A stretch of DNA of 64,000 bases from Perca fluviatilis. Lineage: Eukaryota > Chordata > Actinopteri > Perciformes > Percidae. The notes under the pieces are model-generated. The model did not search any database and had not been told where the DNA came from. It was given only the letters and a program-made list of their open reading frames with translations. Both the position numbers and the translations under genes were made by a program. The stretch covers positions 17,542,308-17,606,307 of the forward strand of contig NC_053120.1 of assembly GCF_010015445.1 (NCBI RefSeq). The letters are read 5' to 3'. Shown here piece by piece: positions 11,285-21,770 of the stretch (position 1 is its first letter; each line of letters opens with the position of its first letter).

Positions 11285-11368
11285 TAATAATAATAATAAT
11301 AATAATAACTTATATATTAGATATATTAGATTAGATATTCATGAAACCCAAGGACGCTTTACACAGGT
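11285..11368 (-). repeat. LINE-type 3' end fragment, left part (split by Gypsy insertion)
   Basis: A (TAA)n run at 11285-11308 is followed by AACTTATAT and a segment ending ACGCTTTACACAGGT, resembling the reversed 3' end of fish LINEs that end in simple repeats. The Gypsy element is inserted at 11369. The sequence resumes after its right LTR at 17060 with the duplicated CAGGT, then ACAGGGGACAAAAAG. Confidence 0.5.
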
Positions 11369-11938
11369 TGTCAGGGACCAAGCAGTCAAGCAGAAGGAGT
11401 CACAAGGAAATTTCAAAAAAGGGTTTTTTATTTTACCCACAAATCATTACAACAAATATATATAAAGTTTGGGCCCTTAAAAAGAGGTCAAACAAACAAA
11501 ACTAACTTAAGCTCGAAACATAGCAAACGCAAAAGTACAACTGACCTTCCATACATGAAACAAAGGGAACTTATATACTGGCTGGTCAGACCAGGTTTAA
11601 CACCCAGGGGGAGACTAACAATTACTAATATATAAACTACAAAATAGCAAAAGAAAACTTCTAAACACTTACTCCAAAAGAAATATACTCATAATTAACA
11701 TTAACTGAATAAATGTACTAAATACAATACAAATCAAAACTCAAATATCTTAAGGAAAAATAAAACTAACCCCCTGACATAACAAACATTGGTAGAGTCC
11801 AATTTGGGCCACCACCCCTATAAAGCATCTGTTATTCCAAACGCCACCCCTTTGTCCCAGCAGCCTGCAGGGTGTGGACTCCGTAACACTGGTAAGCGCT
11901 TTTAAGATGGCTGTGTGGCCACGGCTGCGGCCATCACA
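11369..11938 (-). repeat. 3' LTR of the Gypsy element
   Basis: It is nearly identical to 16488-17059. Differences include a few bases at 11392-11402, one T in the T-run near 11425, two C in the run near 11770, and the last 40 bp. The boundary is set by the CAGGT target duplication and the polypurine tract just inside. The RNase H frame ends inside this LTR. Confidence 0.93.
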
Positions 11939-12720
11939 CACCCCCCTCCTTCAGAGCTGCCGCTGGGCCAGCGAGAGAGATAGTCTGCAGTGGTGTTCAA
12001 CTTGCCCGGGATGTACTGGACTGTAAACCGGAACGGCTGCATAGCAAGGTACCACCTGGTGATCCGCCCATTGGTATATTTCATCCTCTCCAGCCACTGC
12101 AGTGCCTTATGGTCCGACTCCAAGACAAACTCTCGGCCCATCAAGTAATACTTGAAGGAGTCAAGGGCCCATTTGACTGCCAAGGCTTCCTTTTCCACCG
12201 TTGAATAACGGACCTCTGGGGGGAGTAGTTTCCGACTGATATATGCCACAGGATGTCGTTCCTCCTTGGGTCCCTGGAGAAGCACAGCTCCCACCCCTCT
12301 CAGAGGCATCCGTCTGAACATAAACTGTTCCTCAAAGTTTGGATTATGTAAAACAGGGCTCTTACTCAGAGATTTTTGAATGTCCTTGACGGCTGCCACT
12401 GCCTCCTCTGTCCACTGGACCTGGTTAGGACATCTTGAGCCCGTCCTGTCTGTTAGCACAGCGCGCCCCCTGGCTGAAAAGTTGGGGATGAACCGATGGT
12501 AGAAGCCAGCCATCCCCAGGAAAGATCTTAGCTGCTTCCTGGTCTGTGGGAGAGGACATGACTCAATTGCATGGACCTTTTGAACCTGAGGTTTAATTAA
12601 CCCACCTCCAATGGTGAAACCCAGGTACTCTGTTTCCTTCTTAGCCAGGACACATTTGTCTGGGTTGATGGTCAAACCGGCAGCATGTAGGTGGTCCAAG
12701 ACTGCCTTGAGATGCTCCAC
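11902..12720 (-). pseudogene. Gypsy RT C-terminal part and RNase H
   Basis: This frame of about 272 residues continues the RT thumb and connection (GLTINPDKCVLAKKETEYLG; LRSFLGMAGFYHRFIPNFS). It then enters RNase H, with AYISRKLLPPEVRYSTVEKE (acidic residue E) and LESDHKALQWLE (D of the DHK box). It ends with a stop inside the 3' LTR. It overlaps the preceding RT frame by about 50 bases in another register, so one indel near 12730 separates them. RT copies the element RNA; RNase H removes it and makes the polypurine primer. Confidence 0.9.
11939..11952 (-). other. Polypurine tract
   Basis: On the element strand this reads GAAGGAGGGGGGTG directly before the 3' LTR. That is the position and composition of the RNase H-resistant primer for plus-strand DNA synthesis. 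Confidence 0.85.
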
Positions 12721-13442
12721 ATGTTTCTCCCATCGGCCGTACTGTAGATGACAATATCATCAAGGTATGCACAAGCAAACTCAGACAATCCATAAAGTAC
12801 CTGGTCCATTAATCTTTGAAATGTTGCCGGAGCCCCATGCAACCCAAATGGCAACACAGTAAACTGAAAAAGCCCCCAGGGAGTTCGGAAGGCAGTCAGT
12901 TCCTGAGACTGCTGGGTTAGGGGGACTTGCCAGTAACCCTTACAGAGGTCAATGGTGGTTAGAAACTCTGCTTTCCCAAGGCGGTCAATGAGATCATCAA
13001 TTCGTGGGGTGGGGTAAGAGTCAAACTTTGAAATTGAGTTTAGATACCTGAAGTCGATACAAAACCTAATTGTCCCATCTTTCTTCGGAACCAGCACCAC
13101 AGGGTTGCACCACTCACTCCTAGACTGCTGGATTATCCCCAAAGAAAGCATGAGATCAACTTCCTTCTTCAAAGACACGAGGAGGCGCTCTGGTATCCTG
13201 TAACTCATACGTCTCACTGTTGCATCTGGTTTTAATACAATGTCATGTTCAATCAGGTTTGTGCGCCCTGGATATTCTTGAAATATTTCTGGGTGAAGTA
13301 GAGCTCGTACCTGAGATTGTTGATCCTTGGACAGATGGCTTACATCCAGCTCTGTTGAGACTGGCAATGGCAGGTACTGGTCATCCGCCTCCTCCTCTTC
13401 CTTTACAGCCTGAATCAGGAACACCTCAGCTCTCGGACCCAC
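12672..13442 (-). pseudogene. Gypsy reverse transcriptase
   Basis: About 256 residues with the main RT boxes in order: IIQQSRSEWCNPVVLVPKKD, FCIDFRYLNS, TTIDLCKGYWQVPL, FTVLPFGLHGAPATFQRLMD and the catalytic YLDDIVIYS. The boxes are Ty3/Gypsy type. The domain follows the integrase instead of preceding it. The frame is lost just after the catalytic box and is taken up by 12720-11902. The upstream linker (GPRAEVFLIQ) probably belonged to the same polyprotein. Confidence 0.92.
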
Positions 13443-13455
13443 TCCTTGAGGAGGT

Positions 13456-13788
13456 TCATATGAAGCACCCAGCTAGAACGCTGATGTCCTGGAGTGGAGA
13501 CTTGATAGGTAGTGGGCCCCAACTTCTGTGCACCTTAAAAGGCCCCTGCCATTTTGCAAGGAGCTTACTGTCACTGGTAGGCAGCATAACCAAAACCTTC
13601 TGGCCTGGTTGAAAGCCTCTCTGTCGAGCTGACTTGTCATACCAAGTCTTTTGGTGCTTTTGGGCCTCCATCATGTGTATCTGGGCCAGTTCTCCCATTC
13701 GTTGCAGTTTCTCTCTCATCTGTACAACGTAGGAGATTACATTAATAGTCCCCTCTCTCCCCTGATCTCCTCCCCAGGTGTCCCTCAA
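13456..13788 (-). pseudogene. Gypsy integrase C-terminal domain
   Basis: About 110 residues. The visible part includes KTWYDKSARQRGFQPGQKVL and LLAKWQGPFKV, a GPY/F-type module typical of Ty3/Gypsy integrase C-termini. The frame is shifted relative to both neighbours (13805-14008 upstream, RT downstream). After KVHRSWGPL the predicted sequence goes out of frame. Confidence 0.82.
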
Positions 13789-13804
13789 ACAAGGGAAGGG
13801 CCCC

Positions 13805-14679
13805 TCACCTCATGCCCATACAGTAGTTCAAAAGGGGAAAACCTGTGGAAGCCTGTGGTACTTCCCTGTATGCAAAGAGGAGGTAGGGAAGCCATTGGTC
13901 CCAGTCCGATCCAGTCTCATTCACAAACTTACGGAGCATTTGCTTGAGGGTCTGATTGAACCCGCTCCGCAGCCCATCTGTTTGCGGGTGATAGGGAGTA
14001 GTGCGCACCCCCTTTATGCCAGAAGTTGGTAAACCTGTTTCAAAAGTTTAGACATAAAATTAGTGCCTTGGTCTGTTAAGATTTCACAAGGGAACCCAAC
14101 TCTTGAGAAAAATTGCACCAAAGAGAAAGCCACAGTTTTTGCTTTAACTGATTTCAATGGGAAGACTTCGGGATATTTGGTTGCATAGTCCGTTACTACC
14201 AACATAAAACGGTTCCCTGCTTTACTTTTTTCCACCGGACCCACAATGTCCATCCCAAGGCGTTCAAAGGGGATACTTATAACTGGGAGAGGTTGCAGTG
14301 GAGCTTTGGAGGGATTTTGCATTGATGTCTTTTGACACTGAGAGCAGCTTCTACAGAACTGGGCAATGTCAGATTGCAAACCTGGCCAGTAGAAATGGCG
14401 CTTTATACGAGCTGTGGTCTTGTGTTTCCCTAAGTGGCCAGCCCAGGGAATTGAGTGGCCCAAGGTAAGTACTATTTCTCGGGCCACCTGTGGGACCACT
14501 AGCCGCATCACCTGGCCATTCTGATGATAAAGAATGCCGTTCTGTAGGACATACTCTTTTCCCCCGTCATTAGAATTACCCTGCTTCCTTTCTTGTGCTC
14601 TCTGCAAAAGGATAGACAAAGTTGGATCCTTTTCCTGCATTTGCATTATATCAGTAGGTATTTGAAACCCCAGGGGCAT
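13805..14679 (-). pseudogene. Gypsy integrase: zinc-binding and catalytic core, two frames
   Basis: 14679-14014 carries the H2C2 zinc finger (HSIPWAGHLGKHKTT; CRSCSQCQK) and the first two catalytic aspartates of the DDE core (LGMDIVGPVEKS; ILTDQGTNF). 14008-13805 continues with TTPYHPQTDG and NQTLKQMLRKF. A one-base deletion near 14012 separates them. At the third catalytic position the frame reads GLRSGFNQT where the family has GL-x-E-R-F-N. A GAG codon is present one frame off, so two nearby indels have removed the catalytic glutamate. The H2C2 frame overlaps the end of the protease frame by 29 bases. Confidence 0.9.
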
Positions 14680-15748
14680 ATTTGGCGTAGTCTCGGTTAG
14701 TGGTTGTATGGCTGTACCCCGGAATTTGTCCTGCCCTCTCTGATCGCGCGGGTCTTATGAGCCTTCCGGGACATGACTCTAACTCTGCATCATAGAAGGG
14801 CAAGGCACTGAGGGCTATGGAATCTGCATCCACCTGCTTAGCTTGTGCTCTAGTGACAACATTACAACTTTGAACTGGCTTTATCAAGTCATAGAGTATG
14901 GGCAGGTCTTCGCCTAAAACTACAGGGAAAGGTAAGTGATCCGCAACTCCCACAGTCAACAGATAAGCCTGTCCTTTAATCTCAAGATAAATATCGGCAG
15001 TGGGGTAAGGCTTCTCATCACCATGTACACAGCAAATAGGAACTGTCTCCAGGGTACAGATAGCATTAGCTGGTACATACTTCCTCTGTACAAGTGTCTG
15101 AGTACTGCCAGTATCAATCAGGGCTCTGAGGTTCACCCCATTGATTTTAACACCAACCATTTTCCTGGTATGGTTACCTTTGGGTTCAGGGTTAACACTC
15201 TGGCGTGGAACAAAACACATCTGGGTCAACTTGACTGGATTCTTTGGGCACATTGGTTTAATATGACCTTCTTGTCCACAAAAGTAGCAAATTGGTGTTC
15301 GGTTAGGAGCTCTGGGTGGTGCATATTGGTTCTCCCTCATGGGAGGCTTACCCGCTCCTGACGCCGACCTCTGCGGGTGCTGAGGGGGTATGGGCCTGTA
15401 GCAGTCCTTGCCAGTCTTCCCACCCATACTACTCCATGGCTGGCCTTTCTCCCGGGCAGCCACAAACACATCCGCAAGAGTGGCAGCCTCAGCAGCAGAT
15501 TTCGGCCCATGCTCCTTTACCCAAACCTGAAGCTCAGGGGACAACATTCTCAAGTATTGTTCCATGATCAGGACTTCACTAATTTCATGAAGTGTTTTAC
15601 CTTGCGGTTGTATCCATTTGACATACAGCTCTTTCAGTCTCACATACAGCTCCTGGGGGCTCTCCTCCGGTTCCACATGGAGGGATCTAAACCTCTGCCT
15701 GTAGGTCTCAGGGTTAATATCATATTTTTTTAGAATCGCTGTTTTCAC
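14651..15748 (-). pseudogene. Gypsy gag (SCAN-like capsid, zinc knuckle) and protease
   Basis: An open frame of 365 residues. Residues about 15-100 resemble the SCAN domain of vertebrate zinc-finger proteins: RFRSLHVEPEESPQEL, LKELYVKWIQP, EVLIMEQYLRMLSPELQVWV, and a GPKSAAEAATL turn. Residues 154-167 form a CCHC knuckle, CYFCGQEGHIKPMC. Residues 209-217 hold the aspartic protease site, ALIDTGSTQ, followed by PVVLGEDLP. Gag packages the RNA and the protease cuts the polyprotein. The SCAN resemblance fits the known origin of SCAN from Gmr1-like gag. The start shown is only where the frame opens; homologous sequence continues upstream in other frames to 15920 and beyond. Confidence 0.9.
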
Positions 15749-16324
15749 TTTATCATATTCATGAGCGCGTCATCTACATCCATATGCACATAGGCTCCTC
15801 TGGCCTTACCAGTCAGCAGCGGAAGGAGGGGCAAAACCCAGTCCACTTTTGGCCACCGACATGCTACTGCAATCCTCTCAAAAGTAATTAGGAAATGTTC
15901 AACGCGTCATCATTTTCTGTTAATTTTTCAAGTCTAGGCTCATAAGAAGATCGAGACTGACCTGCTGAAGACATCGTAGGGTGGACCGACTCTGCAGCGG
16001 GTGAGGCTTGAGCTTTTGATGATTCTCATTCAAATTGTAGTCCTCAACGGGATCCAGTACTGTGGAAGCAGGCTGCGTGGATTGGAGATGTGCGTAATCC
16101 TCGACCTCTTGCTGCAGAAGGCGAAACTGATGCTGTAGTGCCTTGAACTGGTGCTCCTGGCGGTCAGCATGCACTCTCCATTTTTCTTCCCGGGCCTCCT
16201 GTTGACCCACAAATGACTGGATAATCCCTGCCAGGTCACTCAGCGTTGGCTCTGTGCCATCTTCATCCTCAGTACTTGATGCTCCTTTTAGTACTTCCTC
16301 CGCCATTGTGTCTTCACCGTCCAC
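15749..16324 (-). pseudogene. Gypsy gag N-terminal region
   Basis: The frame 16324-15920 starts MDGEDTMAEEVLKG and runs 134 residues. It includes a probable coiled coil (QQEAREEKWRVHADRQEHQF and following), a common feature of gag N-termini. Between 15920 and 15749 coding potential continues in shifted frames (a segment like ITFERIAVACRWPK, then HMDVDDA), so at least two indels divide gag. The first ATG lies about 160 bases downstream of the 5' LTR, leaving room for the primer site and leader. Confidence 0.78.
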
Positions 16325-16467
16325 CCGAGGTCCTCTCGCTGTATGAGTTAACTCAGTCTTCTTATTCTCTGTCTGACCCGCCTCTTTCTCCCTCTCTCCC
16401 CTCGCGATGCTGCCACAAAATGGAGGAAAAACCCAAAAAAAAAAACCTTGTAATCCTCAACTGGTTG

Positions 16468-16485
16468 ATCCCACCACTGCCACCA
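16468..16485 (-). other. Primer-binding site (tRNA-Leu-like)
   Basis: On the element strand this reads TGGTGGCAGTGGTGGGAT, two bases inside the 5' LTR. From memory it matches the complement of the 3' end of vertebrate tRNA-Leu (AAG/TAG type) at 17 of 18 positions. It would prime minus-strand DNA synthesis. Confidence 0.78.
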
Positions 16486-16487
16486 TA

Positions 16488-17059
16488 TGTCAGGGACCAA
16501 GCAGTCAAGCAGGAGGAGAGCCCAAGGAAATTTCAAAAAAGGGTTTTTATTTTACCCACAAATCATTACAACAAATATATATAAAGTTTGGGCCCTTAAA
16601 AAGAGGTCAAACAAACAAAACTAACTTAAGCTCGAAACATAGCAAACGCAAAAGTACAACTGACCTTCCATACATGAAACAAAGGGAACTTATATACTGG
16701 CTGGTCAGACCAGGTTTAACACCCAGGGGGAGACTAACAATTACTAATATATAAACTACAAAATAGCAAAAGAAAACTTCTAAACACTTACTCCAAAAGA
16801 AATATACTCATAATTAACATTAACTGAATAAATGTACTAAATACAATACAAATCAAAACTCAAATATCTTAAGGAAAAATAAAACTAACCCCCCCTGACA
16901 TAACAAACATTGGTAGAGTCCAATTTGGGCCACCACCCCTATAAAGCATCTGTTATTCCAAACGCCACCCCTTTGTCCCAGCAGCCTGCAAGGTGTGGAC
17001 TCCGTAACACTGGTAGGCGCTTTTAAGATGGCTGTGTTGCACGAGCTGCGGCCATCACA
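16488..17059 (-). repeat. 5' LTR of the Gypsy element
   Basis: Partner of 11369-11938. It starts TGTGATGG on the element strand and ends CCTGACA. About ten substitutions or small indels separate the two LTRs over 570 bp, suggesting recent insertion. It would carry the promoter and RNA start, which I cannot place precisely. Confidence 0.93.
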
Positions 17060-17064
17060 CAGGT

Positions 17065-18167
17065 ACAGGGGACAAAAAGAAAATAGTAGGTTACACAAAC
17101 ACGGACTGAAAAGAAATAAAGACTGGGCGCTAAATGAAAGGGTGATGTAATTTAATGTAGGCTACTGACGTACAACCACGTCTCGCATTGTAATGTTATT
17201 TTATGAATGAAACATATTACATACCTAAGGGCCAATTCAGGGTCAGTTTTGAATAATTTACAATTCCGTAATTGTTTCCATGCCCGACTGAAGTTGACTC
17301 GGGTTTGCGCTTGTTGTTTGTCACTCTCCCTTTTAGCTTTTAGTTGTTCTTCGTTTATTTTCCTTTTTCTGTGATGGCTTTGCCCAAGTATCAGCCATAA
17401 TTACAACAGATAACTTCTGAAATAAAATTAAAAATAGATTTATAAAGTAAATCTCCTGCTACTTTTTACCTGGCTGGATACCGGTGTGACACCGGAATCT
17501 GTGACCCATCAGAATGTGTGACTGTAGAGCTGGTTTGCCTGCTGTAAATCATTTTGTGACTTTGCAGGAAAAATCTGACCCGGGCAAAGGCATTAATAAA
17601 ATCTATATAACAATAGCGTTCTTTTTACTGTAAATATCGTTTGCTGTTATGGGTCATTTATAATCATCAGATGGAAAATTAAACATTCATATTCATTTAA
17701 AAGTTCCTCGTAGCTACTATAAGGGATCATAAAGCAAAAAGTTTGAACAAGCATTCTCGGGAGAGACATAGACTCACTCAAGTAGAAGCAGTAGGCTAAA
17801 GCAAGTGGGTAAACACCAGACTAAACTACATCACTTTATCACCAAATACATCATGGAATAGTAATGGAACAAGCATCTCAGAGTAATGATATAAAACAGA
17901 GAATCTTTGGATGGATTTGTCCATCAACCCCATCACTCACCTTCCCTATACAGGCTTAGTGATTTGAATACAACAAGGACAAAATCCTCTCACTGGAGCA
18001 GCTTCAGCCGCCAGGTGAGTGTGCGGTCATTCATGACAGAGCTGCACTTACACACTCAAACACACACACCTGACTCTATACAATCTCTTCTCTATTCACA
18101 TCGCTGTTAATCTAGGTGAATCCTGGGTGATTGTGTGAGTTGTTAACTGCTTTATTCTTCCGTCTGA
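17065..18167. other. No gene seen; remnant LINE tail then unassigned sequence
   Basis: The first bases continue the LINE-type tail interrupted by the Gypsy element. Beyond about 17100 I see no coding frame or element ends. 17461-17600 has repeat-like wording (GGTGTGACACCGG) that may be an old element. Confidence 0.45.
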
Positions 18168-18210
<43 letters not shown>

Positions 18211-18323
18211 ACACACTCACACACTCACAACAACCCTGGGGTCAGTGTGCGGTTGGCTGTAACAGTCTGGATAGTGAAAAAGTGTGTGAGAGAGAATGGA
18301 CTGGTCTTACTCTCTCTGCCTGT

Positions 18324-18380
<57 letters not shown>
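18168..18380. repeat. Two (CA)n microsatellites
   Basis: CA runs at 18168-18204 (followed by CTCACAC variants to about 18229) and 18325-18380. Between them 18230-18324 is short unique sequence. Confidence 0.93.
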
Positions 18381-18383
<3 letters not shown>

Positions 18384-21300
18384 GCTCAATGGACCATTCC
18401 CTTCTCCCTTTATCCAACCCCTGTCCCTTTCTACAAACCTGCCATACTATTCACCATTGTGCTAATGGCACAGAACAGCTAAAAGTCCATTTTTGAAAAT
18501 CACACCTCCACGTCTGCCAAAACGCATAACTATTCACATTTACATTTTACACATTAGGCAGCAAGTTTTAAATCCTCCAAATCAGAGCTACTGTACATAG
18601 AATCTAGCGAGATGTTGTTTTCACATCTTGTTATAAATTTCAAAAGTTTGTTATGTTGCTTTTGAAGGGCATTGTATGACAACTGCGTATCAGATTTTAA
18701 AAGAAAAATTCACTCTGACACACTCACAGTTAACACTGCTAAAAATTGTGTTAGCAAATGTAAAGTTTGAGAGACTAGTTATTTTTCAGATAACTTTTTT
18801 AAACAACAAATGTGGTAGATATTGGTTTTGGTGCCTTTAGGATTTGAGCCTCCACTAAGTTGACCTATCTAATTTTGTGTTAAAATGACTTGCATCGACA
18901 CTAGTGTTTCCACGTCGTTTTTGTAAAGATGTAACCTGACACGCTGTCATTGGAAACTGTTTGGAAAAGGGCAGGCACTTTAAAAAAAAACCTGGCAGGT
19001 GATTGGATGAACCATCTTTTTATCACGTCCACCATTGTTGCTTTGACGAACACACGGCCGTCACACACACCTAAACCCCGCCCGCAGTCCTCACTGGACG
19101 CTGGTTGGTTCGGTAGGCTGGTAGTTCATAGTAGTTCAGACAGAAACGCATTACTTGAAGCCTGGCAAGATGGATTTTCGTGTTTTATGTGATCCTGCGA
19201 TTTTCCAATGATCTTGTTATATTGCGAGAATCCAGCTCCCATGCAATGTAAGTAAGGAACTCTGTCCGCTGTAAAACAACTGAACAATAGAATAATGGCA
19301 GAATCTCTTCTTCTTCATCTTCTTTTTAGTTGGCAAAACAACACTACTTCACATCACTGCCAACATATGGTAAGAAGTGGGACAGGCTCAACCTAACGGA
19401 CCAAATCAGTATTTTATGATTGCAACGTCATCTCACAAATTCAACATATATACAGGTTAATCACAACAGCTGTGTGATCTGTGACATTTAAATTGAGTGA
19501 TCACAGAGAAAGTTAGAAGCAATTGTTTTCTTAACGTTACCGCCACACAGTTCCCGATGCAAAATGGGCTTTTGCAAAAGCTCCCTGTATTCACTTCAAC
19601 ACAAAGCCAGCATTTTAAGATTTATACACTCTGGAGACCATTTCAGAAGAGCCCCATGGGTGAGTTTTGGCTTAATGTGAACAAAGTCTGAGTGAACCAG
19701 TTTAATGTCGATCACATCTTTTTGCAAAAATATATGCACATAACAATGTTGTTTTCTGACTTTTTGATTACTGGAGAAAAAAAAAAAACTAAAAACGTGA
19801 TGAAAGGAACAAATTATGATATGTATTTATTCATATTTATTCATCTATATTGAAAGGATATCTGGGGTTGAACTTTTATTTCAAGCTGATGCATTCTTAC
19901 ACGGCTCACATTGACTGAGCTAATGCAAAAAGAAAAAGGAGTTCAAGGATTTCGGCCAAATTGCCACCAATCACCACCAAGTCAAATCCTCCCTGCACTG
20001 TTCTAAACTAAATCCTCCACTGCTGGCCAGTTTGAAGGGCTGTCACCTCTAATAAATGTGTAGCTATTCAATTAGGGCAACTATTGTGCTGTGTCATTCA
20101 GAGAATGGCTAATAAAGCCTAATTGCAGCGCAGAGATCCATAAAGTAAGGCAGGTGAGGAGGCTGAGCGAGCTGCTTTATGGGTTTCAAAGAGGGGGTGG
20201 GGTTGGGCATTGTTCTCCCATGATAAAGCCTTGCTACACTGTGTATGTTTACTTACCTCTCTGTGGAGGCCTGAAGGGATCATTTTTGGTGGCGTGCATG
20301 TGTGTCTGTGTGTGTTTGCCTACCTCTAAGTGAGAGGACGAAGAAGTGGGTGATGTGCAGGTCACTTGGTCACTATGACAGCCTGTGTGTGTGTGTTGCT
20401 GTATGTGCTTAGACTTAATGGAGAGTAAATAAAGATCCTAACCATTAACTGTGCCATAATGTTTGGTCATGGAGACACTAGGAAACATTATCTATGGTCA
20501 GTTCCTTTCTTTGACTGAAGGAATTTGGTCCTGGAAGGTTTTGTTCTTTTCTCTTAATCCTCCACAACAGAACCCAGAGGTCACATAGGGAGGGAGGGGG
20601 CTGCACATTAATTAACCTGAATCCATCACTGATGGATGGAGTTGTAGGAATGCTGTCAACATCTTATCGTAAAAATGTATCACTGTTTTCACAGTTGCTT
20701 ATATCATACAGACCAACTGTATTTTTTGCAAGGGCAATGTTCCCCAACAATATGGTAAAAAACACCGAAATCAGGAGATCCATACTACATTCTTATTTTG
20801 TTGATGCATTTTTAGGTGAGGCCATATCAAAATTATACCCCATGCAGCACCTTTTGCAGCATCGAGTCGCCAAAATGTCTCAAAATGGTTAAAGGAATTG
20901 TTTGACTGAATGAATTTGTTCATTCAGAACCCCTTATAAAGCAGCAAGTTAGGAAATGGTGTAAGAATGCTTTCTAACTTGGGTAATACAATATAAACAA
21001 AGCTGCGTCGGACAACACCTAACACAAATCAGACCAATTCTTTTTTCTCTAGAAAATAGAAACACAGGGAAATAAGCAAGAATGACCATGGCTAAAGAAA
21101 CTGAAGAGCCCAAGTACAGAAACAGAAGGCCAAAGGTCAAAGGTCCACAGGATAAAACATTTGCTCTTAAACACATCCAATTACAAAGTGTTAATATTGA
21201 GACATTTTTTTAATTACAGCAAACAAAAGTAACAGAAAAACATACTGTATTTACAGACTTGCATGGACGTTGGATTACTCTTAAATATTCAATAACAGTG

Positions 21301-21566
21301 CCACAGAGTCTCATACCATCAAGGGTGCTCCCTTTCTTTATTTTCTTTGGAGCCAGTCTTTTATGTCTCTCGCGAAACTGTCCCCAGCACCTTTTGAAAC
21401 CACAAAAGAGCCATTTGAAAAATGTTTTATTTCTGAAGCACGATAAGGCATTCAAACAATCAATTGACACATTGATAATGCCTCTCTTGACTGAATCCCA
21501 AGATTTGGAGATGTTACATGACACTTTACTAAAATGTATAATTTTCTCCATATTTCTGCTTTCTGG
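18381..21566. other. No gene seen; single-copy-like sequence, conserved-element candidate at 19890-20290
   Basis: No coding region recognised. 19890-20290 is free of simple repeats and dense in homeodomain-type cores (CAATTAG, CTAATAAAG, CTAATTGC near 20067-20126), which gives it the appearance of a regulatory element. Overlapping opposed frames at 21210-21741 have no recognisable motif. Confidence 0.35.
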
Positions 21567-21770
21567 TCTGGCAGCAGCTGATCACAGCATTAGAAGAAGC
21601 CCCTGTAACCTAAAGATTACCAGTTTGATCCCTGTAATGTCACTGTGTCCAAACAACAGCCACACTGTATGTCTTGTCAAACTGTCTTTGATCATCTTTG
21701 TGAATCCTCACCTGCTCCCTCTGGATAAGGCTGTCAGCTAAATGTCTGAAATGAAAAATGTTTCATTCCT
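21567..21770 (+). mobile_element. tRNA-type SINE with L2-like tail (degenerate)
   Basis: It has a B-box-like CCAGTTTGATCCC at about 21619 and a 3' portion CTCTGGATAAGGCTGTCAGC then TAAATGTCTGAAATG. That is the tail shared by many fish SINEs and L2-type LINEs. A related tail lies in reverse at about 57640-57690. The 5' boundary is approximate. Confidence 0.55.

Larger units (their letters stand above)
11369..17059 (-). mobile_element. Gmr1-like Ty3/Gypsy LTR retrotransposon, full length, frameshifted
   Basis: Two LTRs of about 570 bp (11369-11938 and 16488-17059) start TG and end CA on the element strand. They are flanked by a perfect 5-bp duplication CAGGT (11364-11368 and 17060-17064). A primer-binding site and polypurine tract lie in the expected places. 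On the minus strand the coding order is gag, protease, integrase, reverse transcriptase, RNase H. Integrase before RT is the arrangement of Ty1/Copia, but RT and integrase here have Ty3/Gypsy-type motifs. This combination defines the Gmr1 group described in deuterostomes. At least six indels break the frames, yet the LTRs differ at only about ten places, so the insertion is young. No envelope gene is present. Confidence 0.93.

Noticed and set aside
13220..15733. Plus-strand open frames of 80-140 residues across the Gypsy element
   Set aside because: They are antisense to integrase, protease and gag coding sequence and lack any motif; shadows of the real frames.
11369..17059. Reading the Gypsy element as an endogenous retrovirus
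   Set aside because: No envelope frame is present, the pol order is not retroviral, and RNase H ends directly at the 3' LTR.
21210..21741. Overlapping frames of 160 residues (+) and 113 residues (-)
   Set aside because: No recognisable domain on either strand, and the plus frame runs into a SINE. Possibly chance; I could not exclude an old element.
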